This document shows, piece after piece, positions 53,452 to 62,597 of a stretch of DNA of 64,000 bases. The notes below the pieces were generated by a model. It saw nothing but the letters and a program-made list of their open reading frames with translations, was not told the DNA's origin and made no database searches. Position 1 is the first letter of the stretch. The number at the start of each line of letters is the position of its first letter. Made by a program: the position numbers and the translations under genes. The stretch lies in contig NZ_JAAXPV010000002.1 of assembly GCF_012396615.1 (NCBI RefSeq), positions 1 through 64,000 on the forward strand. The letters run 5' to 3'. The DNA is from Rothia terrae (GTDB lineage: Bacteria; Actinomycetota; Actinomycetes; Actinomycetales; Micrococcaceae).

Positions 53452-54537
53452 GAGTACTTCGAGGAGTTTTCGTGCGGATGCGTCCCACGAGTACTGGTTC
53501 GCGTCGTGCAGTCCTTCAATGATTTGCTTGTTTTGCAGAACTGGATCTTCGAGATCTCGGACTGCTTGGGCAAATTCGTGTGGATTGCGCGGGCTTGCGA
53601 AAAGTGCGTGCGGTGCTATTTCTTTGAAGATAGGTATGTCTGAGATGACGACAGGACAGCCGGATGCTTGTGCCTCCACTACGGGTAGGCCGTAGCCTTC
53701 GGCGCGTGTTGCGGTGAGAAGGGCTGAGGCTTGTGAAAGTAGTTCGGTGTAGTGATGTTCTTCGACACCGTTATGAAAGATGACGTTGCTCGGCGCTTGT
53801 TGTTTAAGCCTGGCGTGGTCTGCAGGGTTGATGCGTGAGAGCAAGTGCAACCGGTAATCGGGCAGATCTTTCATTGCTTGGATGAGGGTCTCTACGCCCT
53901 TATAAGGCATGAAGGACCCCATGTATAGAAGATCTTTCGTGCGATGCGTGGCGACGGTAAGTGCTTCCTGCTCGCTGATGACCGATCCAGGCTGTGGAGC
54001 ATTCGCTATCACATGGAGCGGACGACGAGTGAGACGGTGTTGCTTAATGAGTCCTGCCGTAGTCCTACTCACTGTTGCTACAGCATCGGCCCTGTTGAGT
54101 AAAAATCGCTGCGGTAGGTACGACTTATGGAAGATGCGCCATCCGATTTGTACTGCCCGCGGCAGAAATGATGGGGGAGTAGGGTGCTCATAATAGATGA
54201 GGTCGTGCAGGGTCAGAACCACTTTAAATTTTCGCCCGAGAGTACCCATGGTTTGCATGGGTGAAAACACAACATCCGGCGAATATTTGTTCAGTTGTAA
54301 GGACGCCAGCGGCTCGAGCGGCCCCGTGGGAGAACAAATTTTGATGTGGGGCACGTTAGATAGCATTTTGAGTTGGGCATCATCGCTGATTGCCATGAGT
54401 AATTCGAAGTTCGCGGGAACGGCATCATCATTAGTATGTTGTAACCGTTGTAAAGCTTCAATGAGTGATGCTGTATAACGAGAAATGCCGTCATGCTGGG
54501 TGGTTCGGGTGTAACGCGCGTCCACAATAAGTTTCAT
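53440..54537 (-). CDS. Family 1/4-type glycosyltransferase
   Basis: GT-B fold, retaining glycosyltransferase. N-terminal DARYTRTTQHDGISRYTASL is the acceptor-side loop of this group (HDGISRY), DVVFSPMQTMG and LHDLIYYEHP follow. The C-terminal donor domain has DLLYMGSFMPYKGVETLIQA and the donor loop RAEGYGLPVVEAQASGCPV with the conserved acids (E-x7-E). 365 aa from ATG 54537, the natural MKLIVDAR start with GAGGA upstream; a 56-codon longer frame would lie inside the upstream hydrolase. Donor and acceptor unknown. Only four bases separate it from the hydrolase, so they form an operon. Confidence 0.88.
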   Translation of the reverse strand: MKLIVDARYTRTTQHDGISRYTASLIEALQRLQHTNDDAVPANFELLMAISDDAQLKMLSNVPHIKICSPTGPLEPLASLQLNKYSPDVVFSPMQTMGTLGRKFKVVLTLHDLIYYEHPTPPSFLPRAVQIGWRIFHKSYLPQRFLLNRADAVATVSRTTAGLIKQHRLTRRPLHVIANAPQPGSVISEQEALTVATHRTKDLLYMGSFMPYKGVETLIQAMKDLPDYRLHLLSRINPADHARLKQQAPSNVIFHNGVEEHHYTELLSQASALLTATRAEGYGLPVVEAQASGCPVVISDIPIFKEIAPHALFASPRNPHEFAQAVRDLEDPVLQNKQIIEGLHDANQYSWDASARKLLEVLKNL

Positions 54538-54541
54538 GGTG

Positions 54542-55477
54542 CTAGTCCTCGATGAATTCTTTGATGAGTTGAGCTGCATGACGTGGTGTTTCGTAATGCA
54601 CCAGATGACCAACCTGTTCGATGACGTCCATTCGAACCGTGGCAATTGAATCGCGCATAGCGGTGGCGGTTTTAAGTGTGCCCAAATCGTCATCTTCAGC
54701 AACAATCATCTGGGTTGGAGTCTGCAGAGCAGGGGCATAATAAGCTGCGGTTTCGCTAATAGATGTTTCATAAGCATCCAGTAGAGTTTGTCTGGAGCTA
54801 AATGCACCGAAGTAGGCGTCGTGCTGGCCATTGATAAAGGCACGTAATTCGGGGCTGGTGGTACGCATCATAAATTCACTACTTGCTCGTGTCACAATTT
54901 TTGACGTAAGCCAGAGAAAACCAAGCTTTTCCGGCAATTTTGTGCCCACTGAATAGTAGGCGGATGCCAAGCGAGATACCAGCTTTTGAGAACCTTCTAA
55001 AGCAGGCTCAGAAATAGGGTTGATGAGTGAAACCCTCGTGAAATTTTCAGGACGTACAACTGCAGCGTAGGTGCTGACGATAGACCCAAATGAATGCCCA
55101 ACTAGGACAACGGAATCCTCGATTACTGTTTCTACAAATGCGTTGAGCCAGGCAGCGTAAGTAGAGAGATTATGCTGAGCATCAGATACAGATGAAGTTC
55201 GGCCAAACCCCGGCAGGTCAGGAATAATCACACAAAAATCATCGGAAAGGTACTGACCAATCAGAGCAAGTCCATGGTGATCACCCCGAAAACCGTGTAC
55301 AAGAACCACCAGTGGATTGCATGTATCCCCATAAATCCAATAATGCGTTTGCGTGCCTAAGACCACCGCACTGTGCTCAGCTCCTCGAAGGATAGTATCC
55401 GGTACATTTTCAAAGGGGGGAGTCAACGGAACGCCTCTTCTCATCAAAGATTGCCAACAGCCATGAAATAGCTCCAT
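54542..55477 (-). CDS. Alpha/beta hydrolase
   Basis: 311 aa. VLVHGFRGDHHGLAL holds the oxyanion loop, VVLVGHSFGSIVSTYAA the nucleophile Ser, MIVAEDDDLG the acid, and EQVGHLVHYETP the catalytic His, so the triad is complete. A cap region rich in aromatic residues lies between. Substrate unknown. Upstream gene of a two-gene operon with the glycosyltransferase; in other Micrococcaceae a similar hydrolase lies beside leuS. ATG 55477 is taken; ATG 55444 (MRRGVPL) is also possible. Confidence 0.85.
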   Translation of the reverse strand: MELFHGCWQSLMRRGVPLTPPFENVPDTILRGAEHSAVVLGTQTHYWIYGDTCNPLVVLVHGFRGDHHGLALIGQYLSDDFCVIIPDLPGFGRTSSVSDAQHNLSTYAAWLNAFVETVIEDSVVLVGHSFGSIVSTYAAVVRPENFTRVSLINPISEPALEGSQKLVSRLASAYYSVGTKLPEKLGFLWLTSKIVTRASSEFMMRTTSPELRAFINGQHDAYFGAFSSRQTLLDAYETSISETAAYYAPALQTPTQMIVAEDDDLGTLKTATAMRDSIATVRMDVIEQVGHLVHYETPRHAAQLIKEFIED

Positions 55478-55584
55478 AACAGCTTACAGGTTTGAGCAAT
55501 ACTGATGCCTTTTGGTATGTGAGCTAACGTTGAACCACCTCAGCATTTAGTGCAAAGACACGTTAGACTTGGTACAGAATTATT

Positions 55585-58140
55585 ATGTTTTCCGTCAGAT
55601 GCTTCTTGTGCATTTGTCAGGATGCGCAGGCACCAATAGACAGGATTTTTCAGTTGTCTCACGAGACAGAAACTAACGAAAAGTCATACGACTTCAAAGA
55701 AATTGAAGCGAAATGGCAGCCCTACTGGGAAGAAACTAATGTTTACGCTCCCACCAATGAGCCGGGCAAAGAACGTCGCTACGTACTAGACATGTTCCCG
55801 TACCCTTCAGGTGACCTTCACATGGGGCACGCTGAAGCATTTGTTATCGGCGACGTCAACGCGCGTTTTTGGCGTCAGCAGGGCATGGACGTTTTGCACC
55901 CCATCGGTTGGGACTCTTTCGGTTTGCCTGCGGAAAACGCGGCAATTAAAAACAATACCCACCCTAAAGAGTGGACCTACAAGAACATTGAAACCCAGGC
56001 GAACTCATTCAAGCGGTACGGAATCGCAGTTGATTGGTCCCGCCGCTTACACACCTCAGATCCTGAGTACTACAAGTGGACTCAGTGGTTGTTCCAGCAG
56101 TTCTACAAAAAGGGTCTTGCCTACCGCAAGTACTCAAAGGTGAACTGGTGCCCTAAGGATCAGACTGTTCTTGCCAACGAGCAGGTTGTTAACGGTGCCT
56201 GCGAGCGCTGCGGAACCACCGTCACTAAGAAGGATCTGAACCAGTGGTACTTCAAGATTACTGACTACGCGCAGGAGCTCCTTGATGACATGAAGCAACT
56301 TGAAGGTCACTGGCCTGAACGCGTCCTTGCGATGCAGAAGAACTGGATTGGTCGTTCTGAAGGTGCAGAGGTTAACTTCGTTGTTGCTGCCGGTGGTGGT
56401 AAAGATGAGACTTCAATTCCTGTCTTTACAACCCGTCCGGACACTCTGTACGGTGCTACTTTCTTTGTTGTAGCTGCTGATTCTCAGCTCGCAGTTGATT
56501 TGGTCGCTGAAGACCAGGTTGAGGCGTTGGAGAATTATCGTGAGCAGATTAAGGCTCTGAGCGACATTGAACGTCAGTCGACTGAGCGTGAGAAGACCGG
56601 TGTGTTTACCGGACGCTACGCTGTGAACCCTCTGACCGGCAAGGAGCTGCCGATTTGGGCTTCTGACTACGTGCTGTCTGATTACGGTACCGGCGCTATT
56701 ATGGCTGTTCCTGCTCACGACCAGCGCGATCTTGATTTCGCTAAGAAGTTTGATATTCCCGTTGTCACCGTGGTGGAGACCGGGGAAGAGGATCCTGCAG
56801 AAACAGGTGTTGCCACCGCTGGTGAAGGCACTTTGATCAATTCAGGTGAGCTTACCGGTTTGTCGAAGGCTGAAGGTATCGCTAAAGCTATCGAAATCAT
56901 TGAGAAAGCCGGCACCGGTGAAGGCAAGACGATCTTCCGTTTGCGTGACTGGTTGCTCTCACGTCAGCGTTTCTGGGGTACCCCTATTCCCGTTATTCAT
57001 TGTGAGAAGTGCGGTGAAGTGCTTGTTCCCGAGGAGCAGCTTCCCGTAACTTTGCCCGATAACCTTAAGGGCGAGGACTTGGCTCCTAAGGGGCAGTCAC
57101 CTCTAGCGGCTGCTACCGAGTGGAATACCGTAGAGTGCCCTGAATGTGGCGGTGAAGCAAAGCGTGACTCAGACACCATGGATACTTTCGTGGATTCGTC
57201 ATGGTACTTCTTGCGTTATGTTTCGCCCCAGTATGACGGCGGCCCCTTCGACCCAGAAGAAATGAAAAAATGGGGTCAGGTGGATATGTATGTCGGCGGT
57301 GTAGAGCACGCGATTTTGCACTTGTTGTACGCTCGTTTCTTCACCAAAGTTATTCGTGATCTTGGTTTGATTGAGCACAACGAGCCTTTCAAGGCACTCA
57401 TGAACCAGGGCCAGGTACTCAACGAAGGCAAAGCCATGTCCAAGTCATTGGGCAACGGTGTTGATCTCGGTGAACAGTTGGACGCTTTTGGCGTGGATGC
57501 TGTTCGTACTACTATGGTGTTCGCATCCCCGCCCGAAGATGACGTCGACTGGGCAGATGTATCACCCGGTGGTGCATCAAAGTTCTTGGCACGTGCATGG
57601 CGTATTGCTAACGACGTAGAAGCCGAAGCGAACTCAGATATTACCCAGGGCGATGTATCGCTACGTCGTATCACACACCGCGCTTTGAACGATGTTACTC
57701 AGCTGGTAGAAACCGGTAAGTTCAACGTGGTTGTCGCTAAGACCATGGAACTTGTCAACGCAACCCGCAAGACCATTGATTCTGGCGCAGGTGCTACTGA
57801 CCCAGCAGTACGTGAAGCTGCAGAAGCAATCGCAATTTTGCTCTCCCTGTATGCGCCTTATGTAGCCGAGGACATGTGGCACAACCTTGGCCACGATGAG
57901 CCTGTACTCACCGCAGGATGGCCAGAGATTGATGCGTCTTTGTTGGTTGATGACACCGTAGTTGCAGTTGTACAGGTCAAGGGCAAAGTTAAGGATCGCC
58001 TTGATGTTGCCAAGGACATCTCAGAAGCTGACCTTGAGAGGCTTGCGCTTGAGTCCGAAGCTATACAGCGTGCACTCAACGGAGCTGAAATCCGTAAGGT
58101 GATTGTTCGAGCACCCAAATTGGTTAACATCGTCATCTAG
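55585..58140 (+). CDS. leuS: Leucyl-tRNA synthetase
   Basis: Class I synthetase charging tRNA-Leu, with an editing domain. HIGH-type motif [15 protein letters not shown] near residue 75, KMSKS-type [14 protein letters not shown] near residue 615, the zinc-like [22 protein letters not shown], the editing segment [19 protein letters not shown] and the [14 protein letters not shown] region are present. 851 aa. The start is uncertain: ATG 55585 gives a cysteine-rich N-terminal extension; TTG 55654, with AGGA upstream, would open [18 protein letters not shown], closer to relatives. ATG 55585 may be leaderless. Confidence 0.95.
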   Translation: MFSVRCFLCICQDAQAPIDRIFQLSHETETNEKSYDFKEIEAKWQPYWEETNVYAPTNEPGKERRYVLDMFPYPSGDLHMGHAEAFVIGDVNARFWRQQGMDVLHPIGWDSFGLPAENAAIKNNTHPKEWTYKNIETQANSFKRYGIAVDWSRRLHTSDPEYYKWTQWLFQQFYKKGLAYRKYSKVNWCPKDQTVLANEQVVNGACERCGTTVTKKDLNQWYFKITDYAQELLDDMKQLEGHWPERVLAMQKNWIGRSEGAEVNFVVAAGGGKDETSIPVFTTRPDTLYGATFFVVAADSQLAVDLVAEDQVEALENYREQIKALSDIERQSTEREKTGVFTGRYAVNPLTGKELPIWASDYVLSDYGTGAIMAVPAHDQRDLDFAKKFDIPVVTVVETGEEDPAETGVATAGEGTLINSGELTGLSKAEGIAKAIEIIEKAGTGEGKTIFRLRDWLLSRQRFWGTPIPVIHCEKCGEVLVPEEQLPVTLPDNLKGEDLAPKGQSPLAAATEWNTVECPECGGEAKRDSDTMDTFVDSSWYFLRYVSPQYDGGPFDPEEMKKWGQVDMYVGGVEHAILHLLYARFFTKVIRDLGLIEHNEPFKALMNQGQVLNEGKAMSKSLGNGVDLGEQLDAFGVDAVRTTMVFASPPEDDVDWADVSPGGASKFLARAWRIANDVEAEANSDITQGDVSLRRITHRALNDVTQLVETGKFNVVVAKTMELVNATRKTIDSGAGATDPAVREAAEAIAILLSLYAPYVAEDMWHNLGHDEPVLTAGWPEIDASLLVDDTVVAVVQVKGKVKDRLDVAKDISEADLERLALESEAIQRALNGAEIRKVIVRAPKLVNIVI

Positions 58141-58161
58141 TTTCGGCTAGAACATGAAAAA

Positions 58162-58199
58162 TGCGGGGATACGTATTTCACGTATCCCCACATTTTTTA
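58162..58199 (+). terminator. Terminator after leuS
   Basis: TGCGGGGATACGT and ACGTATCCCCACA form a stem with one mismatch, followed by TTTTTTAT. Confidence 0.88.
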
Positions 58200-58218
58200 T
58201 GGCTTGATTCGCGCACGC

Positions 58219-58224
58219 TAGTAT
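58219..58224 (+). promoter_or_regulatory. -10 box of leaderless degV gene
   Basis: TAGTAT six bases before GTG 58231. Confidence 0.5.
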
Positions 58225-58230
58225 AAGGGT

Positions 58231-59109
58231 GTGAAGAAGATTGCTATCGTTACTGATTCTGCCTGTGCTTTGGATGCAGGTGAGATTAAAAAGTTTGAAG
58301 AATCTGGGCGTTTTGCTGTCGTCACTCTCGGCGTTCGCATCAACGACACAGATATTACCTCTACCCCAGATGTTGAAGAACGAATAGCGTTAGCTCATAT
58401 TCAAGGCGAAGTTGTTCAGACGTCCTCTCCTTCGCCCGGTGATTTTCAGCGGGTTTATCAACAATTTGAAGCTGAAGGATTCGATGCGATTTTCTCAGTC
58501 CATCTCTCCGGGCAGCTTTCAGGTACAGTCAACGCGGCTCACGCCGCATCCCACCAGCTTGATCTGCCAATCCATGTCATTGATACCAAAACTGTAGCGA
58601 TGGCTCAGGGAACAGTGGTACGCGAACTCATGCGTCTGACTGAAACTTACGACAATCTGGCCGTTTTGGTTGATGCAGCATACGAAATTAGTGAACGCAC
58701 ACGTCTCATTTTTTATGTGCCTACTTTAGATGCGCTACGAAAAGGCGGCCGCATACATCCGGCATTAGCTCGAGTAGGTCAGATGTTCCAAATCATGCCG
58801 GTAGCAACGGTTGAAGATGGTCGTTTGGTGTACCTTGAACGCCCACGCACCGCGTCGAGGGCTAAAGAGCGTCTTAAAGAAATTATTACCACTGAATGCC
58901 GAGAGCGATATCAGGTAGCAGGCAGCCATGATGAAATGCTTTTGGCAACCCAAGGACGCGTTGTCGCAGTACATTACTGTGGGAATAGAGCCGAAGCAGT
59001 AGATTTTGCTCGAGACATCAACGGCGATCAGGCCACCGTTTTGACCGCATTGCCAGCAGTTTTGTCAGCTCATACTGGTCTTGGTATCTTAGCAGTTGCC
59101 GTTTACTAA
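58231..59109 (+). CDS. DegV family fatty-acid-binding protein
   Basis: 292 aa. IAIVTDSACALD starts the family's N-terminal half, SSPSPGDF is the conserved loop, HLSGQLSGTVNAA the ligand-binding segment, and ALRKGGRI (from TLDALRKGGRIH) the central motif, all as in DegV/FakB proteins, which bind a fatty acid and present it to FakA kinase. No fakA is in this window. GTG 58231 appears leaderless. The gap to comEA contains a DnaA-box cluster. Confidence 0.88.
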   Translation: MKKIAIVTDSACALDAGEIKKFEESGRFAVVTLGVRINDTDITSTPDVEERIALAHIQGEVVQTSSPSPGDFQRVYQQFEAEGFDAIFSVHLSGQLSGTVNAAHAASHQLDLPIHVIDTKTVAMAQGTVVRELMRLTETYDNLAVLVDAAYEISERTRLIFYVPTLDALRKGGRIHPALARVGQMFQIMPVATVEDGRLVYLERPRTASRAKERLKEIITTECRERYQVAGSHDEMLLATQGRVVAVHYCGNRAEAVDFARDINGDQATVLTALPAVLSAHTGLGILAVAVY

Positions 59110-59177
59110 TGTGGACACCCGTCTTTTGTGGACACAGCTTGTGTGGATAAGTCACTAAAAACCGGGTTTTATCCACA
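59110..59177. promoter_or_regulatory. Cluster of four DnaA-box-like sites upstream of comEA
   Basis: TGTGGACAC at 59110-59118 and 59127-59135 (minus-strand GTGTCCACA, one mismatch to the actinobacterial box TTGTCCACA), TGTGGATAA at 59142-59150 and TTATCCACA at 59169-59177, the last two being perfect boxes in opposite orientation. All four lie in 68 bases of a 118-base gap, just upstream of the predicted comEA promoter; the region 59180-59192 is AT-rich. Confidence 0.65.
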
Positions 59178-59215
59178 TTTTCATATTTTCCCCAACATCC
59201 TGAGTGGGACGCATT

Positions 59216-59221
59216 TACTCT
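59216..59221 (+). promoter_or_regulatory. -10 box of leaderless comEA
   Basis: TACTCT six bases before ATG 59228; GAGG at 59223-59226 is too close to serve as a ribosome binding site. Confidence 0.45.
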
Positions 59222-59227
59222 TGAGGC

Positions 59228-60064
59228 ATGTACGAACCACATTCTCCTGAAACAGACGCTGAACCGGATGCTGTGACTCGGCTACTAGCCAAGCGGAGAG
59301 GCCGTGATACAACTGAACCAGATCAGTTTCCACGAAGTGCCATCAACTATGCCTACGAATTTGATCACGAAGATCGGCCTCAGCCTGAGCCACTTAAACA
59401 TTCCGTAGTTCGTTGGCAACCGCCTTCCTTAAAATCTATCGCTGGCTTATTTATTCTTTTTGCCACGGTCATAGCTCTTAGTTTCCTGCTTTCGCATCAA
59501 GGATCCCAGGATGCTACAGTCGTGGCTACAGCAGAAGATGCGAAAACTTCAAACGAAGCGTCGGAGAACCCAGCACAAATCCCCACTACCTCAGCTACAG
59601 CATCACAGGTGACTTCCAACGGCACGGTAGTTGTTCACGTTGTTGGGCAGGTACATCAACCCGGTGTCTTTCAGTTGCCCCAAGGTTCTCGCGTCAACGA
59701 TGCGGTAGAAAAAGCTGGGGGAGTAACGGCAGAAGCAGATACCTCTAAGGTCAACCTTGCTGCATCAGCGACCGATGGCGCCCAAATATATATTCCTGCG
59801 GTGGGGGAGCAAGTTGTAGGGCTACCCGTTGCGGCGAGCACTGCCGGTGTAAATCCCTCCGCCAGCTCCGGCACAGTTATCAATCTCAATACCGCAACAT
59901 CCGAGCAACTTCAAGAGCTACCTAAAGTCGGACCTGCCACCGCTGAAAAAATCATTTCGTGGAGAGAAACTAACGGTGGATTCAGTTCGGTTGCTGATTT
60001 AGATAACGTTCCCGGCATCGGACCTGCGATGCTCGAGATGCTGACACCGCTAGTGACGGTGTAA
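59228..60064 (+). CDS. comEA: ComEA competence DNA receptor
   Basis: Membrane-bound DNA receptor that hands DNA to the ComEC channel. A charged cytoplasmic region of about 65 residues, one membrane helix (SIAGLFILFATVIALSFLLS), a Ser/Thr/Ala linker, an SLBB domain (VVHVVGQVHQPGVFQLPQGS) and a C-terminal helix-hairpin-helix DNA-binding domain (NLNTATSEQLQELPKVGPAT and DLDNVPGIGPAMLEML). 278 aa. Two bases before comEC. Type II or Tad-like pilus genes needed for uptake are not in the window. Confidence 0.93.
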   Translation: MYEPHSPETDAEPDAVTRLLAKRRGRDTTEPDQFPRSAINYAYEFDHEDRPQPEPLKHSVVRWQPPSLKSIAGLFILFATVIALSFLLSHQGSQDATVVATAEDAKTSNEASENPAQIPTTSATASQVTSNGTVVVHVVGQVHQPGVFQLPQGSRVNDAVEKAGGVTAEADTSKVNLAASATDGAQIYIPAVGEQVVGLPVAASTAGVNPSASSGTVINLNTATSEQLQELPKVGPATAEKIISWRETNGGFSSVADLDNVPGIGPAMLEMLTPLVTV

Positions 60065-60066
60065 AC

Positions 60067-61650
60067 ATGAAGTCAATCAAGGTGCAGAGGATCTGGAAGT
60101 CATTAGCTGCTTCATATTCAAAAGATCTCGAGGCAAGCTACCGGAAGAGAGCGCACGCCAGCATCACCGATACGCGGATGCTATTACCGGCTCTTGGTAT
60201 TTGGGGTGCAACGTCCGGCATTATCATCTCCCCGGATCAGTTTTTGGGTTACATCTATCTAGTGTCGGCAGTGCTGATCTGTGCTATTGCCGCAAGAATG
60301 TTTTACACACCCGCTGAACAATACACCGGTCTAATCGTCTTAGCTTCAGGTATAACTCTTGCGCAGAGTTTGTTGTTAACTGCTACCCATCAGGTAGAGG
60401 CGTTCAAGGCAGCTAATGAGTGGAACAATTCATTTGTTGAAATCACCGGAACTGTGAGAACTGCTGAAAAAGGCGAAAATTCTCAAAGAATCATTGTTCA
60501 AGGGACAAAAATGAAAGCGCGCAATTTTCAAAGTCCTTTTGATCTACCTGTTTCTTTCACCACCTACGATAGCGCTGAAATGAAAGTAGGCGATACCATC
60601 TCGGTGCGCGGAACCTTGCAAGCGACAGGTAGCCACTACCGCATTATGCGACCGACCGCGACTCTTCAGCACAGGGGACAAGAACCCGCGACGTTGGCTT
60701 TTAAAACGAGAATGCGTGAGTACACCGAATCAAACCTTGACCAAGACGAAGCGGCCCTCGTTCTAGGAATGACCTACGGTGACGATTCCGGAATGAGCGA
60801 TGAGACAGCGAATGATTTTAGAACCACCGGTCTAACGCATCTCACCGCGGTTTCCGGTGCAAATATAAGCCTGGTCTTTGTGTTAGGTTTCAGGGTGCTT
60901 CAGTATTTTAGGTGCCACCGCACTCTCAATATCATGATTTCAACTGGGGCTATAGTACTCTACGTGTCATTAGTAGGTGCTGAACCGTCAGTTCTGCGAG
61001 CCCTATGCATGGGTGTTCTAGGAGCCCTTGCACTCATCTCAGGCACAGGACGCTTTAGCGCACCCATGCTCTGGGTCGCCGTTATTGCGCTTTTGATGAT
61101 AGAACCGCGTTATGCCCTCGATTATGGTTTTGCCCTATCTGTTATCGCTACTGCAGCTCTCATTATCCTGGCGCCAGCACTGGTCATAGTTTTTTCAACT
61201 GTTATGCCGCGTCTGATTTCGGAAATACTAGCGATTCCTATCTCTGCCTCGCTGTGGTGCGCTCCTGTGATGATTCTGATGGTGCAGTCCTACCAAACGT
61301 ACTCCGTTCCAGCTAATATCATGGCAACATTCATTGTTGCACCGGTGACCATAATCGGTTTGCTCGCTACAGTAGCTATTTTTCTGCATCTAAACTCAGT
61401 TCCCAGCTTGGATGCACTCGTGCAGTTGCTCATACAATTAGCTGGAATGTGCTGTCGAGCTCTCATGAATATTGCCCACTGGGTATCCGGTTTACCACTG
61501 AGTGTCGTGCCCCTTGAACCATCGTGGAGAACAATGTCTCTCGCCCTAATAGTTATCGTATTGGTGACTATCTGCGGACTGAAGCTTAGAGGGCATCTTG
61601 AACGAACTGCCTTCTACACTGATAGAGGTCACGATGTCCATTCGTGGTAA
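60067..61650 (+). CDS. comEC: ComEC channel, competence (membrane) domain only
   Basis: Polytopic protein forming the DNA channel. DUF4131-like N-terminal part with an OB-like segment (EITGTVRTAEKGENS), then the competence domain with LVLGMTYGDDSGMSDETAND, FRTTGLTHLTAVSGANISLV and VSLVGAEPSVLRALCMGVLG, and about ten membrane helices in all. 527 aa: the metallo-beta-lactamase domain normally fused at the C-terminus is missing and is encoded by the next, overlapping gene. ATG 60067 follows comEA after two bases. Confidence 0.9.
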   Translation: MKSIKVQRIWKSLAASYSKDLEASYRKRAHASITDTRMLLPALGIWGATSGIIISPDQFLGYIYLVSAVLICAIAARMFYTPAEQYTGLIVLASGITLAQSLLLTATHQVEAFKAANEWNNSFVEITGTVRTAEKGENSQRIIVQGTKMKARNFQSPFDLPVSFTTYDSAEMKVGDTISVRGTLQATGSHYRIMRPTATLQHRGQEPATLAFKTRMREYTESNLDQDEAALVLGMTYGDDSGMSDETANDFRTTGLTHLTAVSGANISLVFVLGFRVLQYFRCHRTLNIMISTGAIVLYVSLVGAEPSVLRALCMGVLGALALISGTGRFSAPMLWVAVIALLMIEPRYALDYGFALSVIATAALIILAPALVIVFSTVMPRLISEILAIPISASLWCAPVMILMVQSYQTYSVPANIMATFIVAPVTIIGLLATVAIFLHLNSVPSLDALVQLLIQLAGMCCRALMNIAHWVSGLPLSVVPLEPSWRTMSLALIVIVLVTICGLKLRGHLERTAFYTDRGHDVHSW

Positions 61651-62536
61651 CCATAGAAGGATGCGTCGTCAACAGACCTGGTTTTTTTGGCTGATAATCA
61701 CCGTGTTAGCTGGGTTCACAATTGGTCATGAATTGGGGACGCAACGTGTAACCGCGGCTCCTAATCAGTGGCAGATTGTGACCTGCGATGTTGGGCAGGG
61801 GAGCGCGTCCTTGATACATATCGACCATGACAGTGCAGTCCTCGTGGACGCTGGGGACGAGCCCGATAAGCTCCTAGGCTGCTTGAATTGGGCAGGAATA
61901 TCGAAATTGGAAGGAATATTTTTGACCCATGAACACGAGGACCATGTCAAAGCCCTAGAAAGCGTTGAAAAATTTCGTGGTACACCCGTATACGTCTCAA
62001 CTGTTTTTGAGCAGAAGCAACTGCCGTCAGGGTACACAAATTTGCAAAGGCAGCTACAAGGTCAGTCGTTAGGATTCACCGGTGACCAATGTAGCGTTGA
62101 AGCAAAGACGTTGAGTCCAGACGGTTTAACAGCACATCTAGAAGCATCGTACAACAATGACTCGTTGACAGAGCTACTCAATATCTCTTGCATCGAGGAT
62201 CGAAATCTGACATATCTAGCCACCGGCGATCTAGAAAAACCGGGTGTGCAGAAGTTGCTATCGCAAAATCCAGATGTTCACGCTGATGTATTGGCTGTCC
62301 CTCATCACGGTTCGAAAGGCGCAGGCACAGCTTTACTGGAGGCCACGCATCCACAACTTGCGCTGATTTCAGCAGGCAAGAATAACGAATACGGTCACCC
62401 ACACCAAGAAATTACTCAATATCTTGCCCAACATCATGTACCCACCGCGAGCACCATCGAGTCAGGGCACATCGCTACGTATGTAGAACAAGGAAGACTT
62501 ATGATGGTTAGCTCTCATGCGCGCGGTAGGAGTTAG
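61634..62536 (+). CDS. ComEC metallo-beta-lactamase part, separate gene
   Basis: One N-terminal membrane helix (WFFWLIITVLAGFTIGHELG), then a metallo-beta-lactamase domain: CDVGQGSASLIHID, the metal motif LTHEHEDHVKAL (HxHxDH), ATGDLEKPG and VPHHGSKGAGT. These are the motifs of the ComEC C-terminal nuclease-like domain thought to degrade the non-transported strand. About 300 aa. ATG 61634 (AGAGG five bases upstream) lies inside the end of comEC, in the +1 frame; TTG 61598 is an alternative. Either a natural split gene or a single frameshift. Confidence 0.85.
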   Translation: MSIRGNHRRMRRQQTWFFWLIITVLAGFTIGHELGTQRVTAAPNQWQIVTCDVGQGSASLIHIDHDSAVLVDAGDEPDKLLGCLNWAGISKLEGIFLTHEHEDHVKALESVEKFRGTPVYVSTVFEQKQLPSGYTNLQRQLQGQSLGFTGDQCSVEAKTLSPDGLTAHLEASYNNDSLTELLNISCIEDRNLTYLATGDLEKPGVQKLLSQNPDVHADVLAVPHHGSKGAGTALLEATHPQLALISAGKNNEYGHPHQEITQYLAQHHVPTASTIESGHIATYVEQGRLMMVSSHARGRS

Positions 62537-62597
62537 CGCTAGCGGGTTCATTTCGTTATGCTCTAATCGGACTATAAGACAAAAATGAGGTGCTGTC

